DNA of 64,000 bases from Saturnia japonica. Taxonomy: Eukaryota; Arthropoda; Insecta; Lepidoptera; Saturniidae. Within the stretch, counting starts at the first letter, position 1, and every line of letters starts with the position of its first letter. The translations under genes were made by a program, and so were the position numbers. Of this stretch, positions 46,095 to 59,544 are shown one piece after another. The stretch covers positions 4,774,001 to 4,838,000 of the forward strand of contig CM065318.1 in the NCBI GenBank assembly GCA_033032175.1. The letters run 5' to 3'. The notes beneath the pieces are model-generated. The model was not told the DNA's origin and ran no database searches. It saw only the letters and a program-made list of their open reading frames with translations.

Positions 46095-46515
46095 TTACTG
46101 ACGATAGTTGAACGTGACAACGTCATAAGAAAATACTGATGGAATGGTATCATTTTTCAAATAATATCGAAAGAATCATTACCTTTATCGCCGCAATTAT
46201 CGTTGCTATAAGCAATTGACACCACATTCACTTTTCACTGCACTTCATACTTGACGAAAACATGTAAATGTATTATTGTATAGCAGCTGTCCACGCGGAC
46301 GCATCGCTCACTCAAGTAGGAGAGAGACAGATGTCGAACGCTGCCGAACACGGAGGCCGATTGTGCCTCTTTATCGCTCGTTCCGCGCTCTCGCTTGCAC
46401 TTCAAGCCTTAAATGGAACGTCTCAGAGCGAGGTAACGCCGCATGAGTCATGTTTTTCGTGCGTGCAGACGGCTCCATTGAATTATAAGACGTTGTCACG
46501 TCAAAAACATTATCG
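46095..46515. repeat. GC-rich element with inverted CGTGACAACGTC ends
   Basis: GAACGTGACAACGTCATAAG near 46,109 is answered, inverted, by TTATAAGACGTTGTCACGTC near 46,482. The interior is GC-rich (ACGCGGACGCATCGCTCACT and similar) and carries an 87-codon frame with no family resemblance. I read it as a non-autonomous DNA transposon rather than a promoter. Confidence 0.5.
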
Positions 46516-46844
46516 AATACTAATATCATAGATTAATTATTTTTGTTTAAAGCTAGAGAAGCAATGCGGAAACCCGTCATTAATCGATGACTATAAATGT
46601 AATTGGTTTCTCACAAATGGCTCTAACGAATTGGATGAAATTTTGTATATTGATAATGTTTTAATTACAAAGATTGACACCGAGAATTATTATATGACTG
46701 TTCTAAAAGATGCGTATTTGTCATTGTATTAAACGATTTAGTTAATTGAGTTGGCTTTATTATTTTACAACAACGAATGAGCAATTTTCTCCAAGGCGTC
46801 GCTGATGTTTTTCTTATGTAGTGCGCATGCGCTCACGTCGTTCG

Positions 46845-46930
46845 TTCGATGAACTTTCCACTCCCGAAGGCTGTGCCGCGCCGCGCCGGCGCACCTTCCG
46901 AGCCGAGAGGTAGGCCAGTCTCCGTGTGGT
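46845..46930. promoter_or_regulatory. CpG-rich patch, possible first exon or promoter
   Basis: TGCCGCGCCGCGCCGGCGCA is followed by CCGAGCCGAGAG and then GTAGGCCAG, which would be a fair splice donor on the plus strand. Such a GC-rich untranslated first exon followed by AT-rich intron is common for large insect genes. No protein is encoded and no downstream exon is seen within the window, so this is only a suggestion. Confidence 0.25.
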
Positions 46931-48870
46931 CTTTGCTAACGTGAAACGTTTCTTATAATCATTGTTACGGGTTTTCTAACGAATATAATAATCGATTGAT
47001 TAGAATGTGTTGTACGTGATTTAAGTGCTGGGTGGTAACGATTTTAGTGATTCAGTTGAATTATTATGAAGTGTTATGGTTATTAACGCATGCGTGGTAG
47101 CAGTTGCAGGTTATTGTAAGTGTATTGTTGTGTGGATTAATGTAATATGTTTTAAATTAAGTTACTTTTTTATAACTACTTAATTACAAATTACAAGGTG
47201 TCCTCTGTGTAGTTATAACAAACGCTTAATTGAATTTTATTTGAAAACTCTCGAAAATATAAAATTAGGTAGGTTATAAGATCTACACCGGAAATACCTT
47301 AAACGACTTTTTTAAAGATATTTTTTTTATGAATGTTTTTTATCATATCATTGTGTGGACCAACAATTATTGGTTGTGTCTTACGCATATTTGGCGTTGG
47401 CGCGAAACTACGAAAATCAAAGTTATGTCGCCATAATATATTTTATAATTTTTTAGGGATTTTTCAAAGTCAAATTGAAAGAATGTTACGTTCACTTACG
47501 TTAATTCACGTTTATGTACTAAATATTTGTGTATTAAAATATGCAATATTTTCTAAACCGTGTCTAGTTTTTCGCGCCGTAGTGTATCGTATTACTTGCA
47601 CTACCAGTTTGAGTCGACCGTACCAATAACGTTGACATTAAAGTGAAAAGGGACAATGACGTAACAGGGCTAAAGTGGGACGTTGTCCTTAGAACCTTTG
47701 TTTGTTATTTTTAACACAAGAAAATTTTTGAATTTGAAAGGAAAAATATATGTTAAAAAACAATTATATCTACTTTTATTAAAATTTAACTTCATAAAAT
47801 TGTCTTTATGATGAAGTAACTTTTGTTCGGAAGGATTATTATGACATGCCAAAAAAAGGTTACAAAATTAATTTTTAAATTTTTAATCATTTAGGGAAAA
47901 AAATCGTAAATATATATACAAAAATAATTTTTAGAAACCGACTGTAGTTCCAGAGATTAGCGTGTTTAAACAAACACACAAACAAAAAGGTTTTCCGCTT
48001 TTAAGTAAGTATAGTTTCCATTTCATAACTTAATACAAATCAAGTAGGTATTCGTGATTTAACTGTTTTAAAAATGAAACTTATATTGGTTTGAATTGGT
48101 TACGATAGTTTTTTTCTTAATAAATGTTTCAAAAATATTTGGAAATAATATCTGGTTTCTAATATCTCTAAATATTTCATCAGTAATTCCTAGTAAAATT
48201 AGATCAAAAATTGAGCTTCTGCTTTCCTTATATATAATATTAAATGATAGAGGTTTGCCGTTGTGAGCATCTTTTTTTGTCTTGCTCTTTAGATAATTGG
48301 TCGTTATAAAAAAATATCACGATGTCTTCATTTAATAAAATTTATTAAAGTTTTATGAAAGTACAATTTTTGTAAACACTACGCTTACGTAAGATAATCT
48401 CTAAAACACTTAGAAATAGGTTATGTTGATTAAACCAGTATTATTTTTCACAATCTGGTTAAGACTTCATATATTATTAACATTGACCTTCATAAACCAG
48501 TAAAGTACTTGCAAGATCATTCCGGTTGTGGCATTTATTTACATAAAATAAAGTTGCCAACTTGTAGTGTTTCCTTCTGAAGCTTTTTCCCTAATTTTGT
48601 TTTGGGCTGTCAGAATAGATAGGGAATGAGGTTGACGGACAATAACGGGATAACTGTCGTTCGATTTTTATTTATCCGTGGTCACTAGTGTTTTTGTTGA
48701 CCAGAATTTTATAATATAAATTATTTAAAATGACATTTATGCCAACACAACGATTTATTTTAGTTTCAATATTTTTTTACTAAACAACAATAAATGCTTA
48801 CATATGTTTTTTATTCAAATATGAAATAAGTATGTTCCTACGTGAAGTTTAATTTACATAATCTATATCC

Positions 48871-50957
48871 ATACTTATATTATAAATGCGAAAGTAACTC
48901 TATCTGTCTGTTACGTTTTTACGCCTAGACCGCTGAACCAACTTTGATGTATTTTGGTATAGAGATAGACTGGATCTTGGGAAAGGAAATGGGGTACTTT
49001 TTGTAGCGAAAATAAAACTTTAAGGGTAGAAAATAGGGAATGAAAGTTTCTAACAAAATATGGGAACTCCAAATGCGCATTCGCGATAATGGTGAAATGA
49101 CATTGGCTGAAATATCAACCAGTTTGTTGATTGTCAATCTGGATTGTTAATTTATTGAAATTTTTATACTTAAGAGAAATGTATTGTGTTTGTAATAATT
49201 ACCTATTATATGATAGTCTAGTATTCTTTTTAAGATTGGCTAAAGTGTTTTTAAACTGTTTAACTACGCAGTACGACATAATGACTGTATTATTTTATGA
49301 TAGAAACAATAGGTCTTTACCTATGAAATTGCCGTTCTGCAGTACTGGCCATTTCAAATCAAAATAATTTTTGTTTGGCTAAGAATTCTAATTTCAAATT
49401 AATTTTATTTTAAAAACATGGAATTCTTTTTCCAAAAGTAGTCATTTGTTTATTGATTACTGTTACATTTTCATCGAATTTCAATCATTTTTGTCATCAT
49501 GGATACGTTAAAAATTCGAGTAATTATGGAATATGAGTACCGCCGTGGCAGCAACGCGGCACAAGCGGCACGCAACATCAACGACGTTTACGGAGCTAAC
49601 ACTACAAACCAACGCACCACCTGTTATTAGTTTGCTCGCTTCCGTTCTGGGAATTTCGACCTGAAAAATGAACTTTGCGGTCGTCCGAAGACTTTGGTCG
49701 ACAATGACGAATTAAAGGCGATTGTGGAAGCTGATGATACACAATCTACGGCTGAATTAGCAGCAGCTTTCGACGTTAGTGTCGAAACAATATTGGTCCA
49801 TTTGCGTCAAATTGGCAAGGTATAAAAGCTTGACAAATGGGTGCCCCACGAACTCAATGATCGCCAGCGCAAAGCACGCGTCGAAACGTGCCTTGCACTG
49901 CTCAACAGACACACAAATGAAGGAATTTTGAACCGCATTGTTACCTGCGATGAAAAATGGATTCTTTTTGATAACCGCAAGCGCTCAGCAATTGGTTGGA
50001 TCCTGGTTCAGCACCTAAACAATGCCCTAAACGAAAACTTACCCCTAGAAAAGTGATGGTCACTGTTTGATGGTCTAGCGCCGGTGTGATCCATCACAGC
50101 TTCTTACCAAACAGGGTGAGCATTACTGCAGATGTGTACTATGAAGAACTGAACACAATGATGGAGAAGCTGGCACATCTCCAACCAGCATTGGTTAATC
50201 GCTCGTCTCCGCTGCTCCTGCACGACAACGCGTGACCTCATACTGCACAGCAGACGGTCTCCAAGTTGCAAGAACTGGGGTTGGAAGTTCTCCGTCATCC
50301 ACCCTACTCACCAGACCTTGCGCCTGCAGACTACTACTTTTTCCAGAATTTGGATAACTCCTTGGCGGGAAAAAAATTCAATACCCGAGAGGTAGTACAA
50401 AATGCCTTTGAAGAATTTGTTGCCTTCCGTCCAGCTGATTTCTTTAAGAAGGGCATCAATAAACTGCCACTGCGTTGGCAAAGATGCATTGATTGCATGG
50501 GTGATTACTTCGATTAATACAAATAAAAAATACATGAAAAAAAATCGTTTAAATTTTTTCATATAAAACGGCAATTTCATAGGTAAAGACCTAATATATT
50601 ACGACGTACGTTGTCAATCGCGGCTCGCGGGAGTTTATATATTCTAAGCGATATATTGTGCTAAAAGTGAATTACTTTATTGTGTTATTCCACATATTAT
50701 GGTGAAAATAAAACTTGGGTGAAAGTTTGTATGAAGAACCCGTCATGTCTCAAATTAGGGATATTCATATTTATGCTTTTGGTAAGAAAGAAATAAAAAT
50801 AATTATTTGATGAAAATTATACACGGGAAATACACACGCCATTCCTCAATTGATACGGCTTATGAATTGTCAACAATATGGGTAAAAATAAAGTTACGGG
50901 ATGTAAATAACTACTGCGTAACTATAACGCGTGCGGAGCCGCGGGCACACCACTAGT
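48871..50957 (+). mobile_element. older interspersed element interrupted by a mariner
   Basis: The left part starts ATACTTATATTATAAATGCG, then AAAGTAACTCTATCTGTCTG and CGCTGAACCAACTTTGATGT. The right part ends GTGCGGAGCCGCGGGCACAC, then CACTAGT. In Lepidoptera these two motifs commonly mark the two ends of one non-autonomous element. The mariner at 49,312-50,591 lies between them. Class (Helitron-like or RTE-related) not resolved, and whether both ends belong to one insertion is inferred. Confidence 0.45.
49312..50591 (+). mobile_element. mariner (DD34D) transposon, copy 2, inactive
   Basis: This 1,280-bp element has the same ends as the copy at 15,764 and is flanked by TA. The transposase start ATG is at 49,499 and the end at 50,517. 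It is disabled by other changes than copy 1: TAG near 49,628, TAA near 49,822, a one-base deletion near 49,990, TGA for a tryptophan near 50,068 and TGA for an arginine within the HDNA-PHT motif near 50,234. YSPDLAPADYYFF is intact. Since the two copies carry different lesions, neither is a copy of the other in its broken state. Confidence 0.95.
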
Positions 50958-52504
50958 ATTACATAAAAATGAATTGTTGTTTGTCCCATAAGCGTTCCTA
51001 AGCTATACATCTAATTGCAATATAAATTTAGTAAGTTGTACACACGTCCGCGACATTTCTGTATCAATTCAAAAGGGTGGTACGGATAGGAATAACTGTG
51101 GTAGGGTTGGGAAAACATTATTTATAATACTAACATAATCGAAGGGAATAGATTACAAAACTAAAATTTAATATATAATATAATATGCGATTTAAAAAAC
51201 CAAAATATTATATTAAGAGGTATTTGACTGACAGAAGCCTTCCAAGTAAACGATTTAGATTTTATAGTCACCAGAGGCATGTTTAGAATATAAAGAGGTC
51301 TACTCAGTGTTTACAAGTTGCTCAGAGCAAGCTATCTCAAAATGTTTTTGCGTTTGCCATCGGCCGTGAGGAATTCATAATGGAGTAACGCCTACAGATA
51401 CGCAACCAGAATTATTTTAGTGTATCCTTCTGTGATATTAATATCTTACCTGTTATTGGTGTTAGGGGTGAGCTATAACAGATAAAATAAGAAACCTGTT
51501 CTAACCGTTTCTGTTCTGGAGAAATAGCACTTGCAGCAACCACTTCCAAAATAACAGCCCGTTACATGATGCTATCTCCTTTTATTACTATGCTTGAGAA
51601 GAATAAAGAGCTTGTTTCATGTCATTCGTTTGTATCTCTTTCTAATAAAGTTATTCCTTACGTTTGAATATAGAAGAGCATGTTATAAGCTGACACACAC
51701 CAGGAACAGCTTTTTCGATTTACAGATAACAGTTTCAAACTGTTACTTGTCAATGCCTGTTTTTCTAAACTATTCCGATAAAACGCCTCAGTCCTAATTG
51801 GCATATTCGTATATGATTAGCAATTATACAGGTACTTGAGAACTGATAGACCCTGGCCAACTTCACCTGAAAGTGATGAACCCTGCTGAGTAACGAACGA
51901 GGAAATGGTGATAGCGACGTGGTAGGATTGTAGAACCCGATTTGGTCGCGACCAACATGCATATCAAATGACCGTAATAGTGAATTGTTTATGCACGTCC
52001 TATTTCGGTTCCCTTTCGAGATTAACCAGAGCAAAATCCAATATATACATATATTTATACAAGCCGGCAAGACAATAGTCGATTACTGGGTGGTCGCCAC
52101 TGTTTTTTGATTGTACTATGTTTACTTACAGGCACCGATTGGACACTTTGCCGAGCTATTATTTAAAAAAAAATCAGCTTCAAAATCTTTATTTTATGGT
52201 TATTTTTTATCTAGTAAAATCCATTTTTGAGGTTTTTCTAAAAATAATTAAGTTTACATTAATTAGCCTTTTCATCAACTAATTTTTACTTAAATGAAAA
52301 ATTTACCAACCGTGTGATTTTAATCATTTAAAATAATATCCCGATTACGTATCTGTACAAAGGACTATGTTTCATCTACCTGACAATAATGGTTGCTCGG
52401 GCCCACGTAGATTCTCGTAAGATAATGTTTTGCTTATTTTTTGTAATACTCAGAATCCGCTACTTACAAGAAAACCTAGGTACTATTAAATAATACTTGT
52501 CTCT
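50958..52504. other. stretch without genes
   Basis: No supported exon. Near 51,840-51,960 a segment containing CACCTGAAAGTGATGAACCC and GGTAGGATTGTAGAACCC resembles LINE tails seen near 19,960 and 53,300. Confidence 0.35.
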
Positions 52505-53092
52505 ACTATTAATAATTAATATAATAAAGCGGATGAGTTTTTTTTTGTTAGTTTGTTTATACTAATCTTTGGAACTACCAGTCAGAATTGAAAAAATCTT
52601 GTATGTGATAGCCAGACTTACGAGGAATAGCTACTACTCACAATCAGCTACTAGCTAACAGTAGGCTACAAGTCTCAGCTAGTCTTAAATATAAGTTTTT
52701 TGTTACGTAAGTCGGAAGTCGAGGTCCTCCCGAATCGTTAATGATACGGATATATAATGTTCTAAAAAAATATTGGTCCTTAGTATATCTAAAAAAAGTC
52801 TGCGATAGCAAATGCCTATCTCTTATCTATAAGCTACAATAAGGAATTATGTGACAAAAATGTGTTGAAAATGAAAAAAATGATTTATAAAAATTATTTT
52901 AAACATGGTATATTAATCCTTAGGAACAAAAGTTTATGAAGTTAAATTTTGCTTTTTATAGCATGTTTTTTGGACACATAGTTTAGGAGTCAATGAAAAT
53001 TGAACTTGCGGAAAGAACAATTATGATGGAATACACGGGTGCGTTTTTGTCGGATAAAATTAACACGAGTGAAGCCGTAGGGCACAGCTAGT
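52505..53092 (+). repeat. interspersed element ending in GGCACAGCTAGT
   Basis: It starts near AATATAATAAAGCGGATGAG, then TTAGTTTGTTTATACTAATC and TTGGAACTACCAGTC, and ends AACACGAGTGAAGCCGTAGG, then GCACAGCTAGT. Start and end match the usual layout of a lepidopteran non-autonomous repeat. No coding capacity. Confidence 0.5.
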
Positions 53093-54939
53093 TTACTATA
53101 ACTTCAGTGTTAAAAATATGTAAGGAAACCTTGAACGCTTGAAAAATAGTCTTGTAGTAGCATTGTTTATATTTTTTCTTTTATTGCCTTTTACCCCTCC
53201 CCTTTTGCCCAGTAGTGGGGTAGTCACGGGCTAGTATTATTATTATTGTGAATTATAATAAAGTCCTTCAAACATAACGTGAAGAGACGTCTGTGAATTA
53301 AGCAGGCCGAAATGATAGCGGCGACAGGCGATGAATTGTAGAACCCATGGTGGTCGCCGATGTTGTTGCATTGCACTGTGCTCAACATTAAGTACAGCGC
53401 CGCGCAGTGACTTTACCATGCTACGACAAAAATACCATTAAATATACTTATACCTTTTGTAACAATCAATTGTAATTATGAACTCGATGATAGAGGAGTT
53501 AAAAGATATTTAATTCATATTACTAATAAAATCTCTACTTTTGTTTTGGGACAATATTATTTACATTTCTCTAGTATATATAGAAGTCGCTGAGTTATCA
53601 GATAACATTTTATGTTTAGTTTTATTTTTATTTATAAATTTTTCCTTCATCTCTTTTTATAGTTGTCTGTAATCTTTCCAAAAAAAAAAATTAATTATCT
53701 GACATGGACTATATCGAACCGTAGTCTTACTATCCAAGAACATATTGCTCTGAAACATAAATACATCACTATTCAGACCTCATGTGACGTAATACATATG
53801 TTTAACAAGGAATGCAAAAAATATACAACAGTTTGAATGTCTGATTTGATATATCTATAAATATAAACAATGCGTAAGTTTTGAATCAGAGTGAATGCTA
53901 GTTGAGTGAAATCTAGCAAAATCCTATTAAATTTAACGTAGCTTCACTTAAACTTAAATTCGCATTAAAAAAGCATACTGTAGCAGTTAATTCAGAGTAA
54001 GCAGCGCGGAATCGTCTCATTATTCCAAAACATATGTAACAAGTTGAATATTTTTCACTAGATGTGCCCTACGGTTTCATCAGTGTTAAATTTATTCCAC
54101 CAACTCTCTTCAGCGCCGTGCCGCCGGCCGACGCCTATCGTTGTTTTCTCTTCTCGTACATGTCTACAGATTGCCATATGTTCATGGTTTCTGCTTCGCT
54201 CCTTAGTATTGTAGCGTGAATTATAGATTGGAAACCTTATATAATTATCACCGAAACTGGCAAAATTTTAAAAACTCAAATCAGCCTGATAGTTTTGTTT
54301 CTATACATGCTAATACACTTCATATGATAAATTATTGTATTTGGAGACATTAAAGTTATTAATATTTATTGTGATCAAATGAATGAAGTATAAAATGAAA
54401 CTTTTGCGTATAAAAACTTTCCAATTCTATTCTGTAAAGACGATTCCTTATGTAACTCAGATGAACAATTGAACAGATAAATGGTGTGCGTAAAAGGCAA
54501 AGTTGGATGGCTACTTCTTGTATAACACTTTCTATCTCTGGTTCGTTAATGGGCTTTAAAATTTACATGGTCTTGTCAATGGTTACATTTTATTTTGTGT
54601 GGTTACGGCTGGTAATAAAAAGTATATTGTATATGCATATATGATTTTTGTAATGTGTTGTTATTTCCAAATATTATATTACTGAGTGTTTGTTATAAGT
54701 ATCATATTAACTTAAAAATATATTCTTACTACAAATGTTACACGTAATTTAATGTCTTCTGTCTGTTTGCTTGTTTACTGGAAATACACCGGCGTATCCT
54801 AAACGCGATACGCCTCGCGTTAGTATCTTGTTATGCCACACTAATGGTGTTACAATTGGTGTATGGTGGTCGCGATCTAATTAACCTCCATTTTAATATT
54901 TAAGTTTAACGTGGAAAGACAGATATTGGGGAAAATAAT
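53093..54939. other. stretch without genes
   Basis: Near 53,273-53,410 CATAACGTGAAGAGACGTCT and following bases repeat the LINE tail seen near 19,950. Near 54,060 TAGATGTGCCCTACGGTTTC looks like the start of a CACAGCTAGT-type repeat in reverse, and a short GC-rich run (GCGCCGTGCCGCCGGCCGAC) is at about 54,113. I see no exon. Confidence 0.35.
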
Positions 54940-55232
54940 CTGTATTATTAAAAATGAAATGTTGTACGTTGGTAAGCGCATCACTTGAGACCGGCTGGAC
55001 CGATTTGAGTAATTATTTTTTACTATTATAATCCGAATAAGATATTTAAGAAAGGAAAAATATAAAAAACATTGAATATTCGTAATTAAGATTCTGTTTT
55101 ATTCGTTATTGTTCTGGAGACATTGTCAGGAAAAAATTCGGTATTGGTGGCACGGTTCTATAGTCGAATTTTCGACTATTATTGGTAAAGGCAAAACCTC
55201 GTCTGCTGGCCCAGCTAGTAATAAATAGCTTT
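54940..55232 (+). repeat. interspersed element ending in GGCCCAGCTAGTA
   Basis: GCGCATCACTTGAGACCGGC and TGGACCGATTTGAGT near 54,975 begin the unit; AAAACCTCGTCTGCTGGCCC, then AGCTAGTA ends it. The CGTCTGCTGGCCCAGCTAGT end is typical of a family of lepidopteran repeats distinct from the 52,505 one. No coding capacity. Confidence 0.45.
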
Positions 55233-58200
55233 TAATCGTAAAGAATATATAAATCACCAAGCTGTTAACAAGTTTTTAAATCGTTGTAATACTATAATAC
55301 ATAATTACAAGTCGCTCGGTCTATTCTCACATATTACGGCGAGAGATCTGACGTTTTAAAAATCTTTTTACGCCATTGCACATGCTATCGTTGAAACTAA
55401 TTCAGTTAACGATATATCGTGAGAATATAATTGTTTTTTACAAATTACAATTGACTATAAAGAGGTTGTTTATAAAAAAAAAAAAACTTAGCAGACACCT
55501 TCGAATTTGATTTAGATTTCAAAATCATAGAGAAATTGAATGTGTTGTAGGAAGCTGTGAAAGGCAATTCGATGATGATTTGAACTCGGTTGACCTTGGG
55601 ATCCTATAATGAACATGAGTTTTTAATCAAGGCAAAGTATCACGATAAGGTGATAAACCCTTTTCCGAACCGGTGGTAGTACGCTGACATTCATAAGTGC
55701 CTTCTTAGGGCCTAAATTGAATAGAATATGTCAACCGGTGTAGGGTATTTGTGATAGTCTGGTTACCAGATTGTGCGTGATCATTGCTTTGCTGAGAATA
55801 TATTGAAGAGCTGTTAAACCTAATTTCTTCTTCTTCTTTTTCTGTCAGATTTACGCTCGCTGGGCTCCAGAGCCACATCGTTACGGTAACCTCTATCTTG
55901 ACACGAACAAAGAAATTCATTTAGTATCTTTTCCATTCTAAGAAGTTGTCTCCTACAACAGGGAGATCTTCAAAGATATCGAGCGTCAAGCTGGCAGGAC
56001 TGGTGATTAATTATAGAACCTTCGGTGATTGCACCGTGTTTACTATCAGGTAAAGTGCCGACACTTTGCAATGCTCCATTAAAAAATTGTACTGGTTAAA
56101 AATCTGTTACAGAACATCTGTGGTTGTGTCCTGGAAACTACACTTTCAACAAGATTGGATTTGATTATAGTTAACGCCACATTTATTAAAAAAGTCAGCA
56201 GCTCTAAAATTATTACAAAAATGGAGCACTTTACGAAAAACAAAAAATACGAAATATAATAAAAAATTATAAATATCTATCAAGTCCGTAAAAGGCAATC
56301 AAAATGTCGCTTTGTGTTTTATTTTATTCAATTTTGGTATTGTACGAGGACATAATAGATTGATTAAATTGTTTCATTGTTGCGTGCTAATAACTACGAC
56401 GGCATGTAATTTTTACTTTCAAGTTTTATTGTGAATCACCCGAGTTAATAAAAACACTTCGAATTTTTATCACCTATCATGACTAGTTATTAATAATAAT
56501 ATTATCCGGTGTTTAATATTAGAATTAGTCGTGAATTACTAATAACTTCTGTTATATGGAATGTCATGGACAATATATATATAAAGTTAAACTTTGCATT
56601 CAAATGATTATAAATATGTATTATATTACATATAAACATGCAATCTTATTTGAGATATATTTTTATATAACATAAATTTTTTGTGGGACATAATGTTAAA
56701 ATTAGATTATTTTAACCGGCTTCAAAAAAAGGAGGAGCTTCTCAATTTAAATGTATATAAATAAAGTATGTTCAACCATAACTTCTTTGTTTATGAATTG
56801 ATTTAGATGATTCTCTTTTTGTTACCTCAAGCATGGTTTCATTTTAACTACATTGGCATTGGGCATTGGACCTTGGATTTTGAATCTTTTTGAAATTTTC
56901 TGGTGTATCTACACCAGGGAATTTCTCAAAATCATTTAAGTTAGTTTTAATTTTTGTTAAAAATTTTCTTGTTGGTTTTAATAGAGAAAATAGTATTTCA
57001 ATACATACATAGTATTATATTCCCGATAATGTAAGGATATTTAAAATTCTAGGCTTACTATAAAAGGTTAACTATGGGAACTCGTAATTCTTCCATAAAT
57101 TCTCAAAAAAAATGACATGAATTTTTTAGATAAAATCAATGACTTAAATAAAATACAAAGCAGTGAACACTTTTATCAAAAGCTAACTACGATCATTAAG
57201 ATTTGTACATTAGTACAAAGAAGGTATATTATTTAGCACTTTTGAATCAGTAGATAATAAATTTTATAAAATTGGTTGTTCTCCCAGTGATTCGATGTCC
57301 AGAACCGTCACGGTTTACGCTCTAACGATCCATCTCCTGCCAAACTTATTCTATATTACACATACTATACATACATATATATATGTATGTATTACAGTAA
57401 AAATTATATCGAGTTACGTGGAACAGAATATAATACGATTTCATTCGTAGAATCAAGATTAAAAAACTTCTATACAGAAGACATCAACGAGATTTCTAAG
57501 AATGGAAAGATACTAAATAAGAAATTGAATTATTGCAAAATTAGGTGTTTGGATGTTTTAATATTTTCATTATTTCGCGAATATATAATGAAAAAATATG
57601 ATATTATACTTACAATAATATCATTAAATGTACAATATACATAAATATTTTTGTTTTTAGATTACGTGTACCTATTTGGTAAAATATAAAGTGGGTATAT
57701 ATAAAAACGATTTAAAAAAATCGATTTGTAACACACGCGAAACTTATAATGACAAACGTGTATTCATATAATATAAAAGAACAGGTTTGATATTTTTATT
57801 CATTTCGCGAATCTGAATTGGTTTGAAGGTCATTTCCAGTTACGAGGGTACGTTCAAATGCGATTTGAAAATTATTGAATAAAAGCTTATTTTTTTTAAG
57901 TATTTTTTACTACTATTTTTTTCGTAATTTTCTCAGCAAACCCTTACATTTGATACTCATCGAGGTGAATACAAAATATTGCTATAGTTATGAGTCCGGC
58001 CATATTATTTAGAATAAAGTTACTTAACTAATCCAGGCATTGTCATCGAAACTAAACGTGTATGCGAAATTTCAGCTCAATAGGTTTGGGATAACTGTTT
58101 TAAAATTCAGTTGAAAGTATTGACCCATACTAATAAAGTACAGTAAATAAAAGCTTGTAAAACAAGGACATGTGTGGGAAGTACGACGGCGCGGGGCGGT

Positions 58201-58799
58201 TCATGGTGGGATAATAAAATACGTGTTTCATTATCATTAATTGCAATATAAATAATTGGTTTAAAAATAACATATTACAATAATATATTGTAACAAATTG
58301 TATGTAGTTGAAACTTTCTATATCTTTCTTTCCGACCAGTTACGGTTACTCCTAAGTCTTAATATTACATGTACGTACCTAACTGCCTACGGAATGATTC
58401 ACAATTACGAATCAACTCATATTTATACCACTATTTAATATACCTTATAAATCAAACTCGCATTTACTGGTTATACGGGATTTCGAAGCTATATTTTAAA
58501 AAACCGTTCAACATTTAAGATTGCGTAATATACTGAGCTGGAGAAATGGACAATATGACTTGAGTGCTAATTATATTAAGGTTGTTTACACACGGAGCGA
58601 TTTCTCCGTCGTCGTTTTTATTCTTATCACCATTTGTGGCTTTAAGAACTTTCCTGCTTGTATAATGCTTGTTCCTTTAAAAAGTAATTATTTTCTTGAA
58701 GGTAATATCACAAAATTATGATTTTATTTCATTTTTTTTTATTTTTTTTAGTAAAACAAATATAATAATTTAAGACAGAATTTGTGGTGGCCGTGTGGT
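55233..58799. other. stretch without genes
   Basis: AT-rich DNA with a repeat copy at 56,715-56,945 and a palindromic ATACATACATATATATATGT run near 57,367. The open frames here (for example 57,387-57,644) are AT-biased, have no family resemblance and no splice context. Confidence 0.4.
56715..56945 (+). repeat. interspersed repeat family 'ACTTCAAAAAAG', copy 4
   Basis: GGCTTCAAAAAAAGGAGGAG, then CAACCATAACTTCTTTGTTT and ACCAGGGAATTTCTCAAAAT, follow the same order as the copies at 24,510, 26,735 and 36,280. This is the best preserved start of the family. Confidence 0.55.
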
Positions 58800-59170
58800 G
58801 TAGACCGGCGGAATATCGATTCGATATCTGTAGGTTTGAACTCCTACTTCCATCCATCAGCCTACCCCAAAGATCGCCACAAAGACTGTTCCTGTGTTGC
58901 TTGTATCCAGCGAGTTTCCGGAATCTTCACTAGGTCGTCGGTCCACTTTGTGGCGGGTCTGCCCACGTTGCGTCTTCAGGTACGTGACCACCACTAGAGA
59001 ACTCTACGGACCCATCGGCCATCCGTTCTACGAGCTATGTGCCTCACCCATTGCCACTTAAGTCTAACAATTCTGAGTGCCTACATCAGTGTCTTTAGTT
59101 CTTTCTGCGGCTTCTCCTCATTTCTGATTCAATCATGCAGAGAAACTTCGAAGCATAGCCCTCCTCCATT
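58800..59170 (-). mobile_element. RTE-type LINE fragment
   Basis: On the minus strand a frame from about 58,985 downwards reads RRNVGRPATKWTDDLVKI, then ETRWIQATQEQSLWRSLG. This matches the C-terminal part of RTE-like reverse transcriptase proteins. The upstream part (about 59,000-59,170) is too diverged to read cleanly. It is a truncated pseudogene fragment. Confidence 0.7.
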
Positions 59171-59544
59171 GCTCTTTGAGTAACCTTAAGAGTTATCAGA
59201 CTCATCTAATTGTTTATAAATATTCGTTACCATGAAATAAGAAGAAGGCGGTAAAATATAGTCTCAATAAACATATTTTAAAGAGCCTTAAAGCACGTTA
59301 ATCGCGTTGCGTTGTCTGTGATATAAATAAAAAAATAAAAGTCCATGTTCCCGTTGACCCGAGCAGATGGTATAAGCCACCTGCCGTTGTCGTATCGAAT
59401 GATAAAATAACTTTAACAAACTTGCTTAAAACCTGACTAAGTATAATGTCTTTTTACTAATACATATTTTAAAACCTATGTTTGAAAAGTACGTGTGTTA
59501 TTATTGTTATTAACAACTATCATTTTCATCGTTTAATATATACA

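Larger units (their letters stand above)
45065..48870. other. stretch without supported genes; CpG-rich patch inside
   Basis: Apart from the inverted-repeat element at about 46,095-46,515 and the CpG-rich patch at 46,845-46,930 I see only AT-rich DNA and old repeats (an ATGTAATTGGTTTCTC word near 46,597 also occurs near 12,499). A 98-codon frame at 47,333-47,629 has no family resemblance. Confidence 0.4.

Noticed and set aside
37184..46857. 17-bp exact match TTCGTTCGATGAACTTT at 37,184 and 46,841
   Set aside because: One shared word of this length in 64 kb may be chance or a small repeat; the flanks do not align.
57387..57644. 85-codon plus-strand frame
   Set aside because: Lys/Asn/Ile-rich composition expected of AT-rich noncoding DNA; no homology seen.
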